Origin: an uncultured Collinsella sp.
GTDB lineage: Bacteria; Actinomycetota; Coriobacteriia; Coriobacteriales; Coriobacteriaceae
Direction of reading: 5' to 3'
Assembly: GCA_900751695.1 (NCBI GenBank)
Contig: CAADSS010000002.1
Span: 1 to 34,555 of the forward strand
Length of the DNA: 34,555 nucleotides
Positions 1 through 7,992 of this stretch are shown piece after piece. The position numbers were made by a program, and so were the translations under genes. The notes below the pieces were generated by a model that was given only the letters and a program-made list of their open reading frames with translations, was not told the origin of the DNA and did no database searches. Numbering within the stretch: position 1 is the stretch's first letter; each line of letters starts with the position of its first letter.

Positions 1-125
1 GCAAATGCCGCGCGCATGGGAAGGCCCAATCCCGCGGTTTCGGGCAGGCTTACAAATGGCGACAATGCTGCGAGTCCAAGGCCCAGCGTAAACGCTCGGC
101 GACTGATTGCGTGGTGTTCGGTCAT
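1..125 (-). CDS. N-terminus of exported protein with Tat-like signal peptide (partial)
   Basis: An open frame on the minus strand starts with ATG at 125 and runs off the left edge after 41 codons. A strong ribosome binding site (GGAGGAG) lies just upstream. The protein begins MTEHHAISRRAFTLG and then becomes hydrophobic (LGLAALSPFVSLP). The SRRAFT stretch matches the twin-arginine consensus loosely: RR followed by a hydrophobic residue at the right place. The protein is therefore probably exported, by Tat or possibly Sec. Too little of the mature part is present to name a family. It points away from the neighbouring lipoprotein genes' terminator and seems to be the first gene of its own transcript. 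Confidence 0.7.
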   Translation of the reverse strand, partial: MTEHHAISRRAFTLGLGLAALSPFVSLPETAGLGLPMRAAF

Positions 126-321
126 AACTCCTCCGTTCGCAGGGTGCGGCTGTGCGCTCGTTTTGTTCACTATACTGCCCGGATGTCTAAACGTGTTGGC
201 TTAATTGTCTGCGCGGCGCTATAAATCGGCGGGCGGGCGCGTTGGGGCGCTTGTCTATTTGTGCTGCTACCGCGCTGGGGGTGGTTTTGCCGCCCGGCAC
301 CCTCGCGTTCGCCGGCTATCG

Positions 322-359
322 GCATAAGAAAGGGAGGGTCGGTTTACCGGCCCTCCCTT
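322..359 (-). terminator. Rho-independent terminator of the first lipoprotein gene
   Basis: A 13-bp stem (330-342 paired with 347-359, one G-U wobble) has a 4-base loop. On the minus strand it is followed by a T-rich run (TTTCTTAT). It sits about 70 bases past the stop of the lipoprotein gene ending at 430. Confidence 0.8.
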
Positions 360-429
360 AGTACGAAACGCTGGGGCACCGCCGCTTGTTGGCGCTGCGC
401 TCGTGTTTTTCGTTGCGCTCGCGAGTCGC

Positions 430-1020
430 TTAGCGCTTAATCTCGATATCGTCGAGCTTAACATCCATGGCCTCGGTCTTGGCCTTGGCGATATCATCGG
501 CAAATTCCAGAGACTTCATCATGGTTTCGACGGCATCCTTGTGCTCCTCGACGTTGTCGATGCGCACGTAGACGCTGCCGCCGCCTGCTTCGGTGAAGTA
601 CTCAGTCGTCACGCCGCCCGAGTGTGTATAGGAAGCGTTGCGCCAAGTCTTGCCGTTGTACTTGACGGGGTCATTCTCGGTCCACTCAAAGCTAGCATTC
701 CACTTTGCCTCGTAGTCGAACAGCTCGTCGGCGTTCTTGTCAGGATCGAAGACGGGGATGAAGCGATCGCTGGCGTGCTCGCTCTCGGTGAACTTAAACT
801 GGGCCCTGTCGGCGGTATCGCCTGCGACGTCGGTGACCTCGACGCCCTCGGGGACCTCGACCTTAAACCAGATGAAGTCGGTCCTCATATCCACGGCTGG
901 CTTTTCCGCACCGCCACCGCCACTTCCGGTAGCGCCGCCGCTGCCACCGCAGCCCACCAGGGCAACCGCGGCAAAGAGACTGATGCAGAGGGTGAGAATC
1001 GCTAAGGCCTTCTTTTTCAT
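430..1020 (-). CDS. Small lipoprotein, paralogue of the next gene
   Basis: The gene encodes 196 residues. It has a lipoprotein signal: lysines at 2-4, a hydrophobic core and a lipobox LVGC with the lipid-bearing Cys24, followed by a Gly/Ser linker. The mature part should be tethered on the outer face of the membrane. No catalytic motif is seen. The core FIWFKVEVPEGVEV near residue 49 is almost identical in the neighbouring gene at 1263-1862, so the two are tandem duplicates. GAGGAGGA upstream of ATG 1020 supports the start. It has its own terminator at 322-359. The fold and ligand are not recognised; a binding or sensing role is only a guess. Confidence 0.85.
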   Translation of the reverse strand: MKKKALAILTLCISLFAAVALVGCGGSGGATGSGGGGAEKPAVDMRTDFIWFKVEVPEGVEVTDVAGDTADRAQFKFTESEHASDRFIPVFDPDKNADELFDYEAKWNASFEWTENDPVKYNGKTWRNASYTHSGGVTTEYFTEAGGGSVYVRIDNVEEHKDAVETMMKSLEFADDIAKAKTEAMDVKLDDIEIKR

Positions 1021-1092
1021 GGTCGTGTCCTCCTCGATCTGTAACCGCCCATGGATTACCTGCCTTTACTGTACGCGTGGACGGCTCGCTAG

Positions 1093-1111
1093 GGTGGGCC
1101 ATGTGTCCCAT
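1093..1111. repeat. 19-base upstream element, copy 1
   Basis: The sequence GGTGGGCCATGTGTCCCAT occurs here and exactly again at 2060-2078, each time upstream of one of the two paralogous lipoprotein genes. Its core is an imperfect palindrome of the form TGGGnCAnnTGnCCCA, which looks like an operator. It lies about 75 bases before ATG 1020. Confidence 0.5.
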
Positions 1112-1156
1112 TCTGGGAGCCGGATTTGCGCCGACAAGTGGCAATATGCGCGGGTC

Positions 1157-1192
1157 CAAAAGAGGGGAGGGCCGATGCTGTCGGCCCTCCCC
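1157..1192 (-). terminator. Rho-independent terminator of the second lipoprotein gene
   Basis: A perfect 12-bp GC-rich stem (1164-1175 with 1181-1192) has a 5-base loop. On the minus strand it is followed by CTCTTTTGG. It lies about 70 bases past the stop at 1263. Its stem sequence closely resembles that of the terminator at 322-359, so the terminator was duplicated together with the gene. Confidence 0.75.
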
Positions 1193-1262
1193 GGGGTTGG
1201 GTGCCCGTTGCTTTAATGGGGCGCATGTGCGCAGGTGCGCGTAGGCGCGTGCGGGTGTCCCG

Positions 1263-1862
1263 TTACTTGATCTCGATGCTCGAAATCTCGACTTCGCGCG
1301 CCTCGGAAACTGCCTCTGCCATGTCATCGGGGAATTCGATGGAGTTGAGGAGCGCCTCGGCTTCTTTCTTGTGCAGGTCGAAGTTCGAGATAAGGACATA
1401 GATGCTTCCCGGCTCAACGTCGGTAAAGAGGAGGGTTGTGATGCCACTGTTGTCCTCGTACGTTCCGACGAGCCATGTCCTGCCGTTATACTCGACGGAC
1501 CCGCCATCCTTCCACTGGAACGTATCCCCCTTCTTTTCCGCCTGGTCGGCGTGGGATTCCTCGGCAGTCAGCGCTTTTTTCCAAACGGGGATAAAACGAT
1601 CGGCCGAGGCGTTCTCGTCTTCGGGGAAGGTGAGCTGGACCCTGTCGGCGTTCTTGCCGGCGGAGTCGCTTACGCCGACGCCCTCGGGCATCTCGACCTT
1701 AAACCAGATAAAGTCGGTCTTCTTGGCGACGGGGACCTTTTCCTTGCTCTCGCTCTTGGGGGCGCTGCCGCCGCCCGATGCGCTCCCGCCGCAGCCGACA
1801 AGGGCAAACGCGGCAAAGAGGGCGATGCAAAGGGAGAGGATCGATAGGGTCTTTTTCTTCAT
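1263..1862 (-). CDS. Small lipoprotein, paralogue of the previous gene
   Basis: The gene encodes 199 residues. The start is placed at ATG 1862 (MKKKTLSI), eight bases after GGAGG; an upstream in-frame ATG at 1895 has no such site and would spoil the signal peptide. The lipobox LVGC ends at Cys24, as in the paralogue. A Ser/Gly/Lys linker follows, then the shared core FIWFKVEMPEGVGV. Signal peptide, core and overall length match the gene at 430-1020, while the middle parts have drifted. This suggests an older tandem duplication kept under selection. The function is not recognised. Confidence 0.85.
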   Translation of the reverse strand: MKKKTLSILSLCIALFAAFALVGCGGSASGGGSAPKSESKEKVPVAKKTDFIWFKVEMPEGVGVSDSAGKNADRVQLTFPEDENASADRFIPVWKKALTAEESHADQAEKKGDTFQWKDGGSVEYNGRTWLVGTYEDNSGITTLLFTDVEPGSIYVLISNFDLHKKEAEALLNSIEFPDDMAEAVSEAREVEISSIEIK

Positions 1863-2059
1863 GGTGGCGTCCTCCTTGTCTGCCGATGACATCACTGCGC
1901 CGCATGCTGTTGGGGTACTGATTGCGCTGGCGGCGGATGTCTCTGTGTACTGTGCGGCTTATGCCTCCGTTCATCGCTTATGGCCGTTGCTCGGCCGTGC
2001 CCCAACGGGTCCCTTACTTATAGATATGCCCCAGTTTGTGCCGTTCGGGAGTCTCGAAA

Positions 2060-2078
2060 GGTGGGCCATGTGTCCCAT
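2060..2078. repeat. 19-base upstream element, copy 2
   Basis: This is an exact second copy of the palindrome-like 19-mer at 1093-1111. It lies about 200 bases upstream of ATG 1862 and between that gene and the divergent folate operon, so it could serve either side. Confidence 0.5.
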
Positions 2079-2133
2079 GTTTGCGGCGCCGACGCCTATC
2101 GTTCGTCATAGAAATCCGCGATGGCCAGGTGTG

Positions 2134-2162
2134 CTGACGCTCATGTGCTTATGGGCTAGACT
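2134..2162 (+). promoter_or_regulatory. Candidate promoter of the folate operon
   Basis: CTGACG (2134-2139) and TAGACT (2157-2162) are separated by 17 bases, a reasonable -35/-10 pair. A hairpin (GGTCGGCGG with CCGCCCGACC, around 2190-2212) follows in the leader. No T-run follows it, so it is not an obvious terminator. Confidence 0.4.
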
Positions 2163-2239
2163 TAGCATCATTACGTGTTTGATGCGGTTGGTCGGCGGTT
2201 GCCGCCCGACCGATCTATATGACTTGAAGGTGCATACGT

Positions 2240-2872
2240 ATGAGCCAAGAGATGATGGACAAGACCTGCCGTGGATTTGCCGAGGCGCTGGCCGCGCGCG
2301 AGCCGGTTCCCGGCGGTGGCAGCGCGAGCGCCTTTGTGGGCGCGCTGGGCGCCTCGCTGTGCGGAATGGTCGCACGCTACGGGGCGACGAACCCCGCGCT
2401 TGCCGATCGCGCGGACGATTTGACGCACGCGTTTGCCCAGGCAGACGAGCTGGCTCAGGAGCTTGTCGACTTGGTTGCCGAGGATGTTCGAGCCTACGGG
2501 CAGGTGTCGGCGGCGTACGGTATTTCGCGCGAGGATCCGGCTCGACCGGCTGCGATTCAAGATGCGTTGCATGTGGCAGCCATGCCGCCGTACCGCATTA
2601 TGGATGCCTGCGGTCGTGCGCTGGCACTGCTCGAGGACATGGCAGACAAAGGCTCGCGCCAACTGCTGTCCGACGTGGCGTGCGGTGCCGTGTTCTGCCG
2701 CGCCGCCATGCAGGGTGCGAGCCTGACACTCTTTGCCAACACCACATCTATGAAAGACCGGGCGCGCGCCGAGGAACTCGAGGCAGCGTGCGACGATCTG
2801 CTGGATACGTGGCTGCCGCGCGCCGATGCGCTGGCGCGCCGTGCTGCCGACGCCGCAAGGAAGAGGGGGTAG
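2240..2872 (+). CDS. fchA: Methenyltetrahydrofolate cyclohydrolase / cyclodeaminase family protein
   Basis: The protein has 210 residues and belongs to the formiminotransferase-cyclodeaminase C-terminal family (FTCD_C). The family hallmark PVPGGGSASAFVGALGASL lies near residues 22-41, and the rest is all-helical, as usual for FchA. In anaerobes such proteins hydrolyse 5,10-methenyl-THF to 10-formyl-THF; in histidine breakdown the same fold is a cyclodeaminase. No histidine-degradation genes are nearby. The next gene, two bases downstream, is FolD, so the cyclohydrolase role in cytosolic one-carbon folate metabolism is favoured. The stop at 2870-2872 nearly touches the FolD start, which indicates translational coupling. 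Confidence 0.85.
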   Translation: MSQEMMDKTCRGFAEALAAREPVPGGGSASAFVGALGASLCGMVARYGATNPALADRADDLTHAFAQADELAQELVDLVAEDVRAYGQVSAAYGISREDPARPAAIQDALHVAAMPPYRIMDACGRALALLEDMADKGSRQLLSDVACGAVFCRAAMQGASLTLFANTTSMKDRARAEELEAACDDLLDTWLPRADALARRAADAARKRG

Positions 2873-2874
2873 CC

Positions 2875-3729
2875 ATGGCCGAGCTGTTGAAGGGCGCTCC
2901 CGTCGCCCGTGCTTTGACCGAGGAGCTCGCCGCTCGCTGCACGGCTTTGCGCGAGCGCGGCGTTGTTCCGACGCTGGCCATCGTGCGTGTGGGCGAGCGC
3001 GAGGACGACCTGTCCTACGAGCGCGGCGCCCTCAAGCGCTGCGAGAGGGTTGGCATTGAGGCTCGCCCCCTTTTGCTTCCCGCCGATGTTTCGCAGGACG
3101 AGCTGTTGGCGGCTATTAAAGACATCAATGCCGACCCCGCTGTTCATGGCTGCCTGATGTTTCGTCCGTTGCCCGCTGGGCTTGACGAGGATGCGGTTGC
3201 CGCGGCACTCGATTCCGCCAAGGACGTTGACTCCATGACGCCGGCCTCGCTGCTCACCACGCTTTCGGGGCGCGGCGAGGGCTTTGCTCCTTGCACGGCT
3301 GAAGCCGTGTTGGCATTGCTGGACCATTACGGCGTTGAGCTGGATGGGGCCAAGGTCGCGGTTGTTGGTCGGTCGCTGGTGATTGGTCGTTCCGTAGCCG
3401 CCATGCTTACGGCTCGCAATGCCACGGTGACGACGTGCCATACGCATACGCGCGACTTGGCTTCCGAGTGCCGTGTGGCCGATATTGTGGTTGCGGCCGT
3501 TGGACGCGCGCGCACGATTGGCACGGATGCGGTTCGCGGGGGCCAGACGATTATCGATGTCGGCATTAATTGGGACGAGGCCGCTGGCAAGCTGGTCGGC
3601 GATGTCGATTTTGACGCTACGGAACCGATCGTTGGCGCAATTACTCCCGTGCCGGGCGGCGTGGGGGCTGTGACCACGGCGATCCTCGCCAAACACGTGA
3701 TCGAGGCGGCGGAGCGCGCATCGAAATAG
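2875..3729 (+). CDS. folD: FolD-type methylenetetrahydrofolate dehydrogenase, cyclohydrolase residues altered
   Basis: The protein has 284 residues, the normal FolD length. ATG 2875 follows AAGAGGGGG at the end of the previous gene. Family marks are SYERGALK near 47, RPLP at 97-100, KDVDSM at 116-121, the dinucleotide-binding VVGRSLVIGRS, and PVPGGVGAVT near the end. Aligned by eye with E. coli FolD the offset is -2 throughout. Tyr48 and Asp119 are kept. The catalytic Lys54 position is Ala52, Gln98 is Phe96 and Gly122 is Ser120. Those positions serve the cyclohydrolase step, so this enzyme may only oxidise 5,10-methylene-THF with NAD(P)+ and leave hydrolysis to FchA next door. The loss of activity is inferred. 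Confidence 0.9.
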   Translation: MAELLKGAPVARALTEELAARCTALRERGVVPTLAIVRVGEREDDLSYERGALKRCERVGIEARPLLLPADVSQDELLAAIKDINADPAVHGCLMFRPLPAGLDEDAVAAALDSAKDVDSMTPASLLTTLSGRGEGFAPCTAEAVLALLDHYGVELDGAKVAVVGRSLVIGRSVAAMLTARNATVTTCHTHTRDLASECRVADIVVAAVGRARTIGTDAVRGGQTIIDVGINWDEAAGKLVGDVDFDATEPIVGAITPVPGGVGAVTTAILAKHVIEAAERASK

Positions 3730-3747
3730 GCGTTTTTGCCCACAGGG

Positions 3748-3780
3748 GCTGCCGAAGCCGTGGTTTCGCCCTTTTTGCGC
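3748..3780 (+). terminator. Weak candidate terminator after folD
   Basis: An imperfect hairpin (GGG...CGAA with TTCG...CCC) is followed directly by TTTTTG. It sits about 20-50 bases past the folD stop. The stem is interrupted, so this is a tentative call. Confidence 0.35.
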
Positions 3781-3830
3781 CGAAGCGATACACTGTTGCC
3801 GTTTGATTTCTTCGCTCAAGGAGGATGCGC

Positions 3831-5354
3831 ATGCCGTGCACAACGATTTTGGTTGGTAAGAACGCGAGCTACGACGGGTCGACGCTGGTTGCCCGCAATG
3901 AGGACTCGTCCAACGGGGTGTTTGAGCCCAAGCGTATGCGCGTGGTGCATCCCGACGAGCAGCCGCGCGTCTACACGAGCGTCCTGAGCCACCTGACCAT
4001 CGAGCTGCCCGATAGCCCCATGCGTTATACGAGCGTCCCCGATGTTGTTCCGGGCCACGGCATCTGGGCCGAGGCCGGTTTCAACGAGCTCAATGTGGGC
4101 ATGTCCGCAACTGAGACGCTCACCACCAATGAGCGCGTTCGCGGCGCCGACCCACTCGTGGACTACGTGCCCGCCAAGGGCAACGAGGGTGAGGACGGCT
4201 ATGTGCCGGCGCAGCCTGGTGGCCTGGGCGAGGAGGACATGGTGACCTTGGTCCTGCCGTACGCTAAGTCCGCCCGCGACGGCGTTCGTATCCTGGGCGA
4301 CCTGCTCGAGCGCTACGGCACCTACGAGAACAACGGCATCGCCTTTAGCGACGTGGGCGAGATCTGGTGGCTCGAGACCATCGGCGGTCACCACTGGATT
4401 GCCAAGCGTGTGCCCGATGACGCCTATGTGACCATGCCCAACCAGCTGGGTATCGACAGCTTTGATCTGGATGACGCCGAGGGCGCCCAGGCCGACCACA
4501 TGTGCTCTGCCGACCTGCGCGCCTGGATGGCCGAGTGGCATCTGGATTTGACGCTGGGCGTTGAGGGCGACGGTCCGGCTGCGGTCTTTAACCCGCGCGA
4601 GGCCTTTGGCTCGCACAGCGACAGCGACCACGTCTACAACACGCCGCGCGCCTGGTACATGCAGCGCTGCCTCAACCCCAGCGACGTGTGGGATGGTCCC
4701 GAGGCCGACTACACGCCCGAGAGCGACGATATCCCCTGGAGCCGCGTGCCCGAGCGCAAGGTGACCATCGAGGACATCAAGTACGTACTCTCGAGCCACT
4801 ACCAGGGCACGGAGTACGACTGCTACGGCAGCAAGGGCACGCCCGCTACGCGCGGCGCCTATCGCCCCATCGGCATCAACCGCAACAGCCAGCTCGCCGT
4901 GTTGCAGCTGCGCCCCTATGCGCAGCCGGCGTATCGCGCCGTGCAGTGGATGGCCTTTGGCTCCAACTCGTTTAACGCGCTGGTCCCGCTGTACGCCAAC
5001 GTCGAGACCATGCCCGAGTACTATGCCGACACGCAGGCTCGCGTGACGTCCGAAAACTTCTACTGGGCCAACCGCCTGATCGGCGCCCTGGCCGACGTCC
5101 GCTTCCATGAGTGCGGTCGCGCGGTCGAGGATTATCAGGAGAAGGTCGGTGGCATGGGCCACAAGCAGATCCATGACGTCGATGCTGCCGTAGCCGCGCT
5201 ACCCGAGGCCGAGGTGCCTGCCGAGCTTGCACGCGCCAACGAGGCCTTTGCCGAGCTTGTGCGCGTGGAGACCGATGCCCTGCTGGGCAAGGTACTCTAC
5301 ACCACGAGCTGCGCCATGAAGAACTCTTTCGCGATGAATGACAACGTGAGGTAG
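3831..5354 (+). CDS. C69-family dipeptidase
   Basis: The protein has 507 residues, typical of C69 dipeptidases (PepD type, N-terminal nucleophile hydrolases). It opens MPCTTILVGKNASYDGSTLV. Cys3 is the expected nucleophile, exposed by N-terminal processing. The start is set at ATG 3831, six bases after AAGGAGG; an earlier ATG at 3825 would abut the ribosome binding site. The stretches GHGIWAEAGFNELNVGMSAT and EIWWLETIGGHHW are family-typical. No signal peptide is seen, so it is probably cytosolic and cleaves dipeptides of broad composition to feed amino-acid use. The window also holds an M20 dipeptidase (32953-34389), which fits a peptide-using gut organism. Confidence 0.88.
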   Translation: MPCTTILVGKNASYDGSTLVARNEDSSNGVFEPKRMRVVHPDEQPRVYTSVLSHLTIELPDSPMRYTSVPDVVPGHGIWAEAGFNELNVGMSATETLTTNERVRGADPLVDYVPAKGNEGEDGYVPAQPGGLGEEDMVTLVLPYAKSARDGVRILGDLLERYGTYENNGIAFSDVGEIWWLETIGGHHWIAKRVPDDAYVTMPNQLGIDSFDLDDAEGAQADHMCSADLRAWMAEWHLDLTLGVEGDGPAAVFNPREAFGSHSDSDHVYNTPRAWYMQRCLNPSDVWDGPEADYTPESDDIPWSRVPERKVTIEDIKYVLSSHYQGTEYDCYGSKGTPATRGAYRPIGINRNSQLAVLQLRPYAQPAYRAVQWMAFGSNSFNALVPLYANVETMPEYYADTQARVTSENFYWANRLIGALADVRFHECGRAVEDYQEKVGGMGHKQIHDVDAAVAALPEAEVPAELARANEAFAELVRVETDALLGKVLYTTSCAMKNSFAMNDNVR

Positions 5355-5453
5355 GGATTTCCCGTCGATCGAATAGCGCTAAAACGCTTTGTCGCTTTCG
5401 CTCGATCTTGGGTACAAGAACGCCAATGCAGTTGTTTGTGATTGGAGACAACC

Positions 5454-5870
5454 ATGGTTATGAAACTCGATCAGCTTGTTAACGGCGCCATTAACGTGGG
5501 CTTTGGCGCTGCCGCCGTTGCTGTCGAAGGCGGCAAGAAGGTCCTCGACGACCTTAACACCAAAGGCGAGCAGGTCCGCAAGGACACCGCCACCCCCGAT
5601 ATCGCCCGCAGCGTGTCCGACATGTTCGAGCAGGCCGGCGGCACCATCTCCGACCTGACCGAGCGCTTGGGCATGCAGGGCGAGACCGCGGCCCAGCGCG
5701 TGCTTGACGAGCTCATCCTTGCCCGGGTCCGCGTCATGACCGCCCCCGAGCGCACGGCCTTCCTGGCCCATGTGCGCGACATCGTCGATTCGGTCGAGGA
5801 CAACGTGACCTCGGTGCCCGTCGAGTCCGTTGAGCCCGACGATGCGAAGGATACCGAAGAGGCCGAGTAG
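5454..5870 (+). CDS. Phasin-like small helical protein
   Basis: The protein has 138 residues. ATG 5454 is preferred because GGAGA lies five bases before it; an in-frame TTG at 5442 overlaps that site. The sequence is almost wholly helical: a Gly/Ala-rich N-terminal helix (NGAINVGFGAAAVAVEGGKK), then charged amphipathic segments and an acidic tail. This pattern resembles phasin-like proteins of the polyhydroxyalkanoate-regulator class. No PHA genes are present here. It ends eight bases before the ABC1-family kinase gene and is probably co-transcribed with it, so it may be a partner or regulator of that kinase. The assignment is by composition and context only. Confidence 0.6.
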   Translation: MVMKLDQLVNGAINVGFGAAAVAVEGGKKVLDDLNTKGEQVRKDTATPDIARSVSDMFEQAGGTISDLTERLGMQGETAAQRVLDELILARVRVMTAPERTAFLAHVRDIVDSVEDNVTSVPVESVEPDDAKDTEEAE

Positions 5871-5878
5871 CAGCGCAG

Positions 5879-7642
5879 ATGGCAGATTCCACCACCGATT
5901 ACAACAATCTAGATCCTTTGGGTGACGAGGCGGCGGTTGTCGATGAGGTCGATGCCGCCGTCTCGGGCGCTCGCAAAAAGCCGCGCGCTGTCGATATGGT
6001 GCCCGAAGAGCCCGACGCGATGGCGCCGGACGAGGAATACCAGCTCACGCCGGCGGGTCGTCGCGAACGCATCGGGCAGATTGTTCGCTTGGTCAAAAAG
6101 TACCGTGTGTGGGATAACCTCACGCCGGTTCGCTTGCGCCGCCTGCTCGAGGAGCTCGGCCCCATGTTCGTCAAGATGGGGCAGATTCTGGCCAACCGGT
6201 CCGAGATTCTGCCGCAGCGCTTTTGCGATGAGCTGCGCCGTCTGCGTTCCGACGTGGAGCCGGTGCCCTACGAGGTAGTGCTCCGCTGCTTGGAAGAGGA
6301 ATACGGCCTGCGCCTGGGGGAGATGTTCGATGCGATCGACCCCAATCCGCTTGGTAGCGCATCGCTCGCGCAGGTGCACCGCGCCCGCCTGGTGACCGGC
6401 GAGGACGTGGCCGTTAAGGTGCAGCGCCCCGGTGCGCAGCAGGTTATGGCACAGGACATCGATATCATCCGCTCGGTGGTGCGTATCGTTTCCAAGTTCG
6501 TCAACACCGATCAATTCGTTGATCTGCACGGCGTAGTCGAGGAGTTGTGGACCTCGTTTCGCGAGGAGACCAACTTTTTGGCCGAGGCCAAAAACCTCAA
6601 CGACTTCTACGAGTTCCATAAGAGCGTTCATGGCGTGACGTGCCCTAAATCCTATCTGGACCTGTGCACCGAGCACGTGGTGGTTATGGATTACGTCGAC
6701 GGCATTTCGATCGCCGATCCTGAACGCTTAGTGGCCGAGGGCTATGACTTGGAAAAGATCGGTGCCGCAATCGTCGAGGACTATTCGACGCAGGTGCTCG
6801 ACGACGGCTTTTTCCATGCCGACCCGCATGCGGGAAACATCATCCTCAAAGACGGAATTGTCTACTTTATCGACTTGGGCATGGTCGGACGCATGTCGAG
6901 CCACGACCGTGGCATCGTCAAGGATATGATCTTTGCCGTGGCCGAGGGCGACGTGCCAAAGCTCAAGGATTCGCTCATGCGCTTTGCCGTGACGCGCGGC
7001 GATTCGGCCGAGCTTGACCATTCGGCCTTTTTGTCCGACTTGGACTTTATTGTTGCCGACTTTGCCGGGCTCGACCTTAAAGACCTGGATATCGGCGAGT
7101 TTTTGACCTCGCTGTTAAACCTCGCGCGCAAAAATGACGTTGAGCTGCCGAGCGTGGTGACGATGTTCGCCCGCGGCATGGTGACGCTCGAGGGCCTGTT
7201 GACCGAGTACATGCCCAACGTCAACATGATCCAGATCATCCAGACGCATATTAAAAACGAGAAAAGCACCTATGCGCGCATGCGCGAGATGAGCCGCGAC
7301 TTTGCAGCGAGCAGCTATCGCGCGGCGAAGGGCTCACTCGAGGCGGCTGAGTACCTGGGGCTGGCTTCGCGCATGCTTACGCGCGGCCAGCTTAAGGTGA
7401 ACACGCAGATCATGAGCAGCGATAAGGCACTGCGACAGCTGGGCGGAATTATCGACCGCATGTCGATGGCTATCGTTATCGCCGGCCTGTTTATCGGTTC
7501 GTCGGTGGTGTACTACGCACGCATCGAGCCGGTTGTGTTTGGTATCCCGGTCATTGGCTTTATGGGCTACGTGAGCGCGCTGGTGCTGGCGCTTATGCTG
7601 GGCCGCAATATCTGGCTCAACAGCCACGGCGGCAAACATTAG
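5879..7642 (+). CDS. ABC1/AarF/UbiB-family atypical kinase
   Basis: The protein has 587 residues with the full UbiB/ABC1 kinase-like domain. The family-specific KxGQ motif (KMGQ) is near 99-102 and the Ala-rich loop is in GSASLAQVHRA. The invariant Lys is in AVKVQRPG near 180, HADPHAGN near 313, and DLG near 331 takes the place of DFG. Two hydrophobic segments at about 529-546 and 557-575 anchor the C-terminus in the membrane, as in UbiB. In other bacteria these proteins support quinone biosynthesis or lipid handling with ATPase activity. No quinone genes are visible here, so the substrate is open. A terminator at 7694-7721 follows. The ribosome binding site is weak, suggesting coupling to the upstream gene. 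Confidence 0.88.
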   Translation: MADSTTDYNNLDPLGDEAAVVDEVDAAVSGARKKPRAVDMVPEEPDAMAPDEEYQLTPAGRRERIGQIVRLVKKYRVWDNLTPVRLRRLLEELGPMFVKMGQILANRSEILPQRFCDELRRLRSDVEPVPYEVVLRCLEEEYGLRLGEMFDAIDPNPLGSASLAQVHRARLVTGEDVAVKVQRPGAQQVMAQDIDIIRSVVRIVSKFVNTDQFVDLHGVVEELWTSFREETNFLAEAKNLNDFYEFHKSVHGVTCPKSYLDLCTEHVVVMDYVDGISIADPERLVAEGYDLEKIGAAIVEDYSTQVLDDGFFHADPHAGNIILKDGIVYFIDLGMVGRMSSHDRGIVKDMIFAVAEGDVPKLKDSLMRFAVTRGDSAELDHSAFLSDLDFIVADFAGLDLKDLDIGEFLTSLLNLARKNDVELPSVVTMFARGMVTLEGLLTEYMPNVNMIQIIQTHIKNEKSTYARMREMSRDFAASSYRAAKGSLEAAEYLGLASRMLTRGQLKVNTQIMSSDKALRQLGGIIDRMSMAIVIAGLFIGSSVVYYARIEPVVFGIPVIGFMGYVSALVLALMLGRNIWLNSHGGKH

Positions 7643-7693
7643 AGGCTGCGACCGTCACCGCATTTTCCTATCGCAAACAATAGCTTTTACCTT

Positions 7694-7721
7694 GGGCTTC
7701 GCCTGTGTGCGGGGCCCTTTT
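7694..7721 (+). terminator. Rho-independent terminator after the ABC1 kinase gene
   Basis: A 9-bp stem (7694-7702 with 7709-7717, two G-U pairs) and 6-base loop are followed by TTTT. It separates the kinase operon from the riboswitch-controlled locus. Confidence 0.65.
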
Positions 7722-7761
7722 GCGTGATACCATTTTGACGGTAATAATCGATGGCCTAGAT

Positions 7762-7928
7762 GGTGGTGCGGAGACGCACGAACGCGCGGTTTTCCTGCGC
7801 GTTTGGGAGAATCGGGGTGCAAGTCCCCGGCTGTACCAGTAACCGTAATTCCTCTTGGCTCGGGATGTTCGCGTCGCAGATCGGACGACGCGCCTGAGCC
7901 GTTAAGGTTAAGTCGGATCGCCTCCCAT
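7762..7928 (+). ncRNA. Cobalamin riboswitch
   Basis: The conserved parts of the cobalamin riboswitch appear in order. GGGAGAATCGGGGTGCAAGT (about 7805-7824) includes the CGGGGTGCAAGTCCCCGG stem. A B12-box-like segment CTGTACCAGTAACCGTAA follows (7831-7848). An extended hairpin arm lies at 7857-7900 (GGCTC...GAGCC enclosing GCGTCG...CGACGC). The closing segment AAGTCGGATCGCCTCCC ends at about 7925. The element sits about 70 bases before the start of the DUF4430 gene and after a terminator, so it should repress that gene and its downstream partner when cobalamin is plentiful. A small GCGGC/GCCGC hairpin at 7941-7954 may take part in the expression platform. Boundaries are approximate. Confidence 0.85.
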
Positions 7929-7992
7929 CTTGCATGCGGCTGCGGCGTATGCCGCCGCTGTGCATAGGGCTCTGGAGGGAAGGGGGACCCCG

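Noticed and set aside
1402..2874. Open frame extending upstream from folD over fchA and the lipoprotein region
   Set aside because: It is only the absence of stops in GC-rich DNA. The folD start at 2875 has its own ribosome binding site and matches the family N-terminus, and the upstream part overlaps two better genes.
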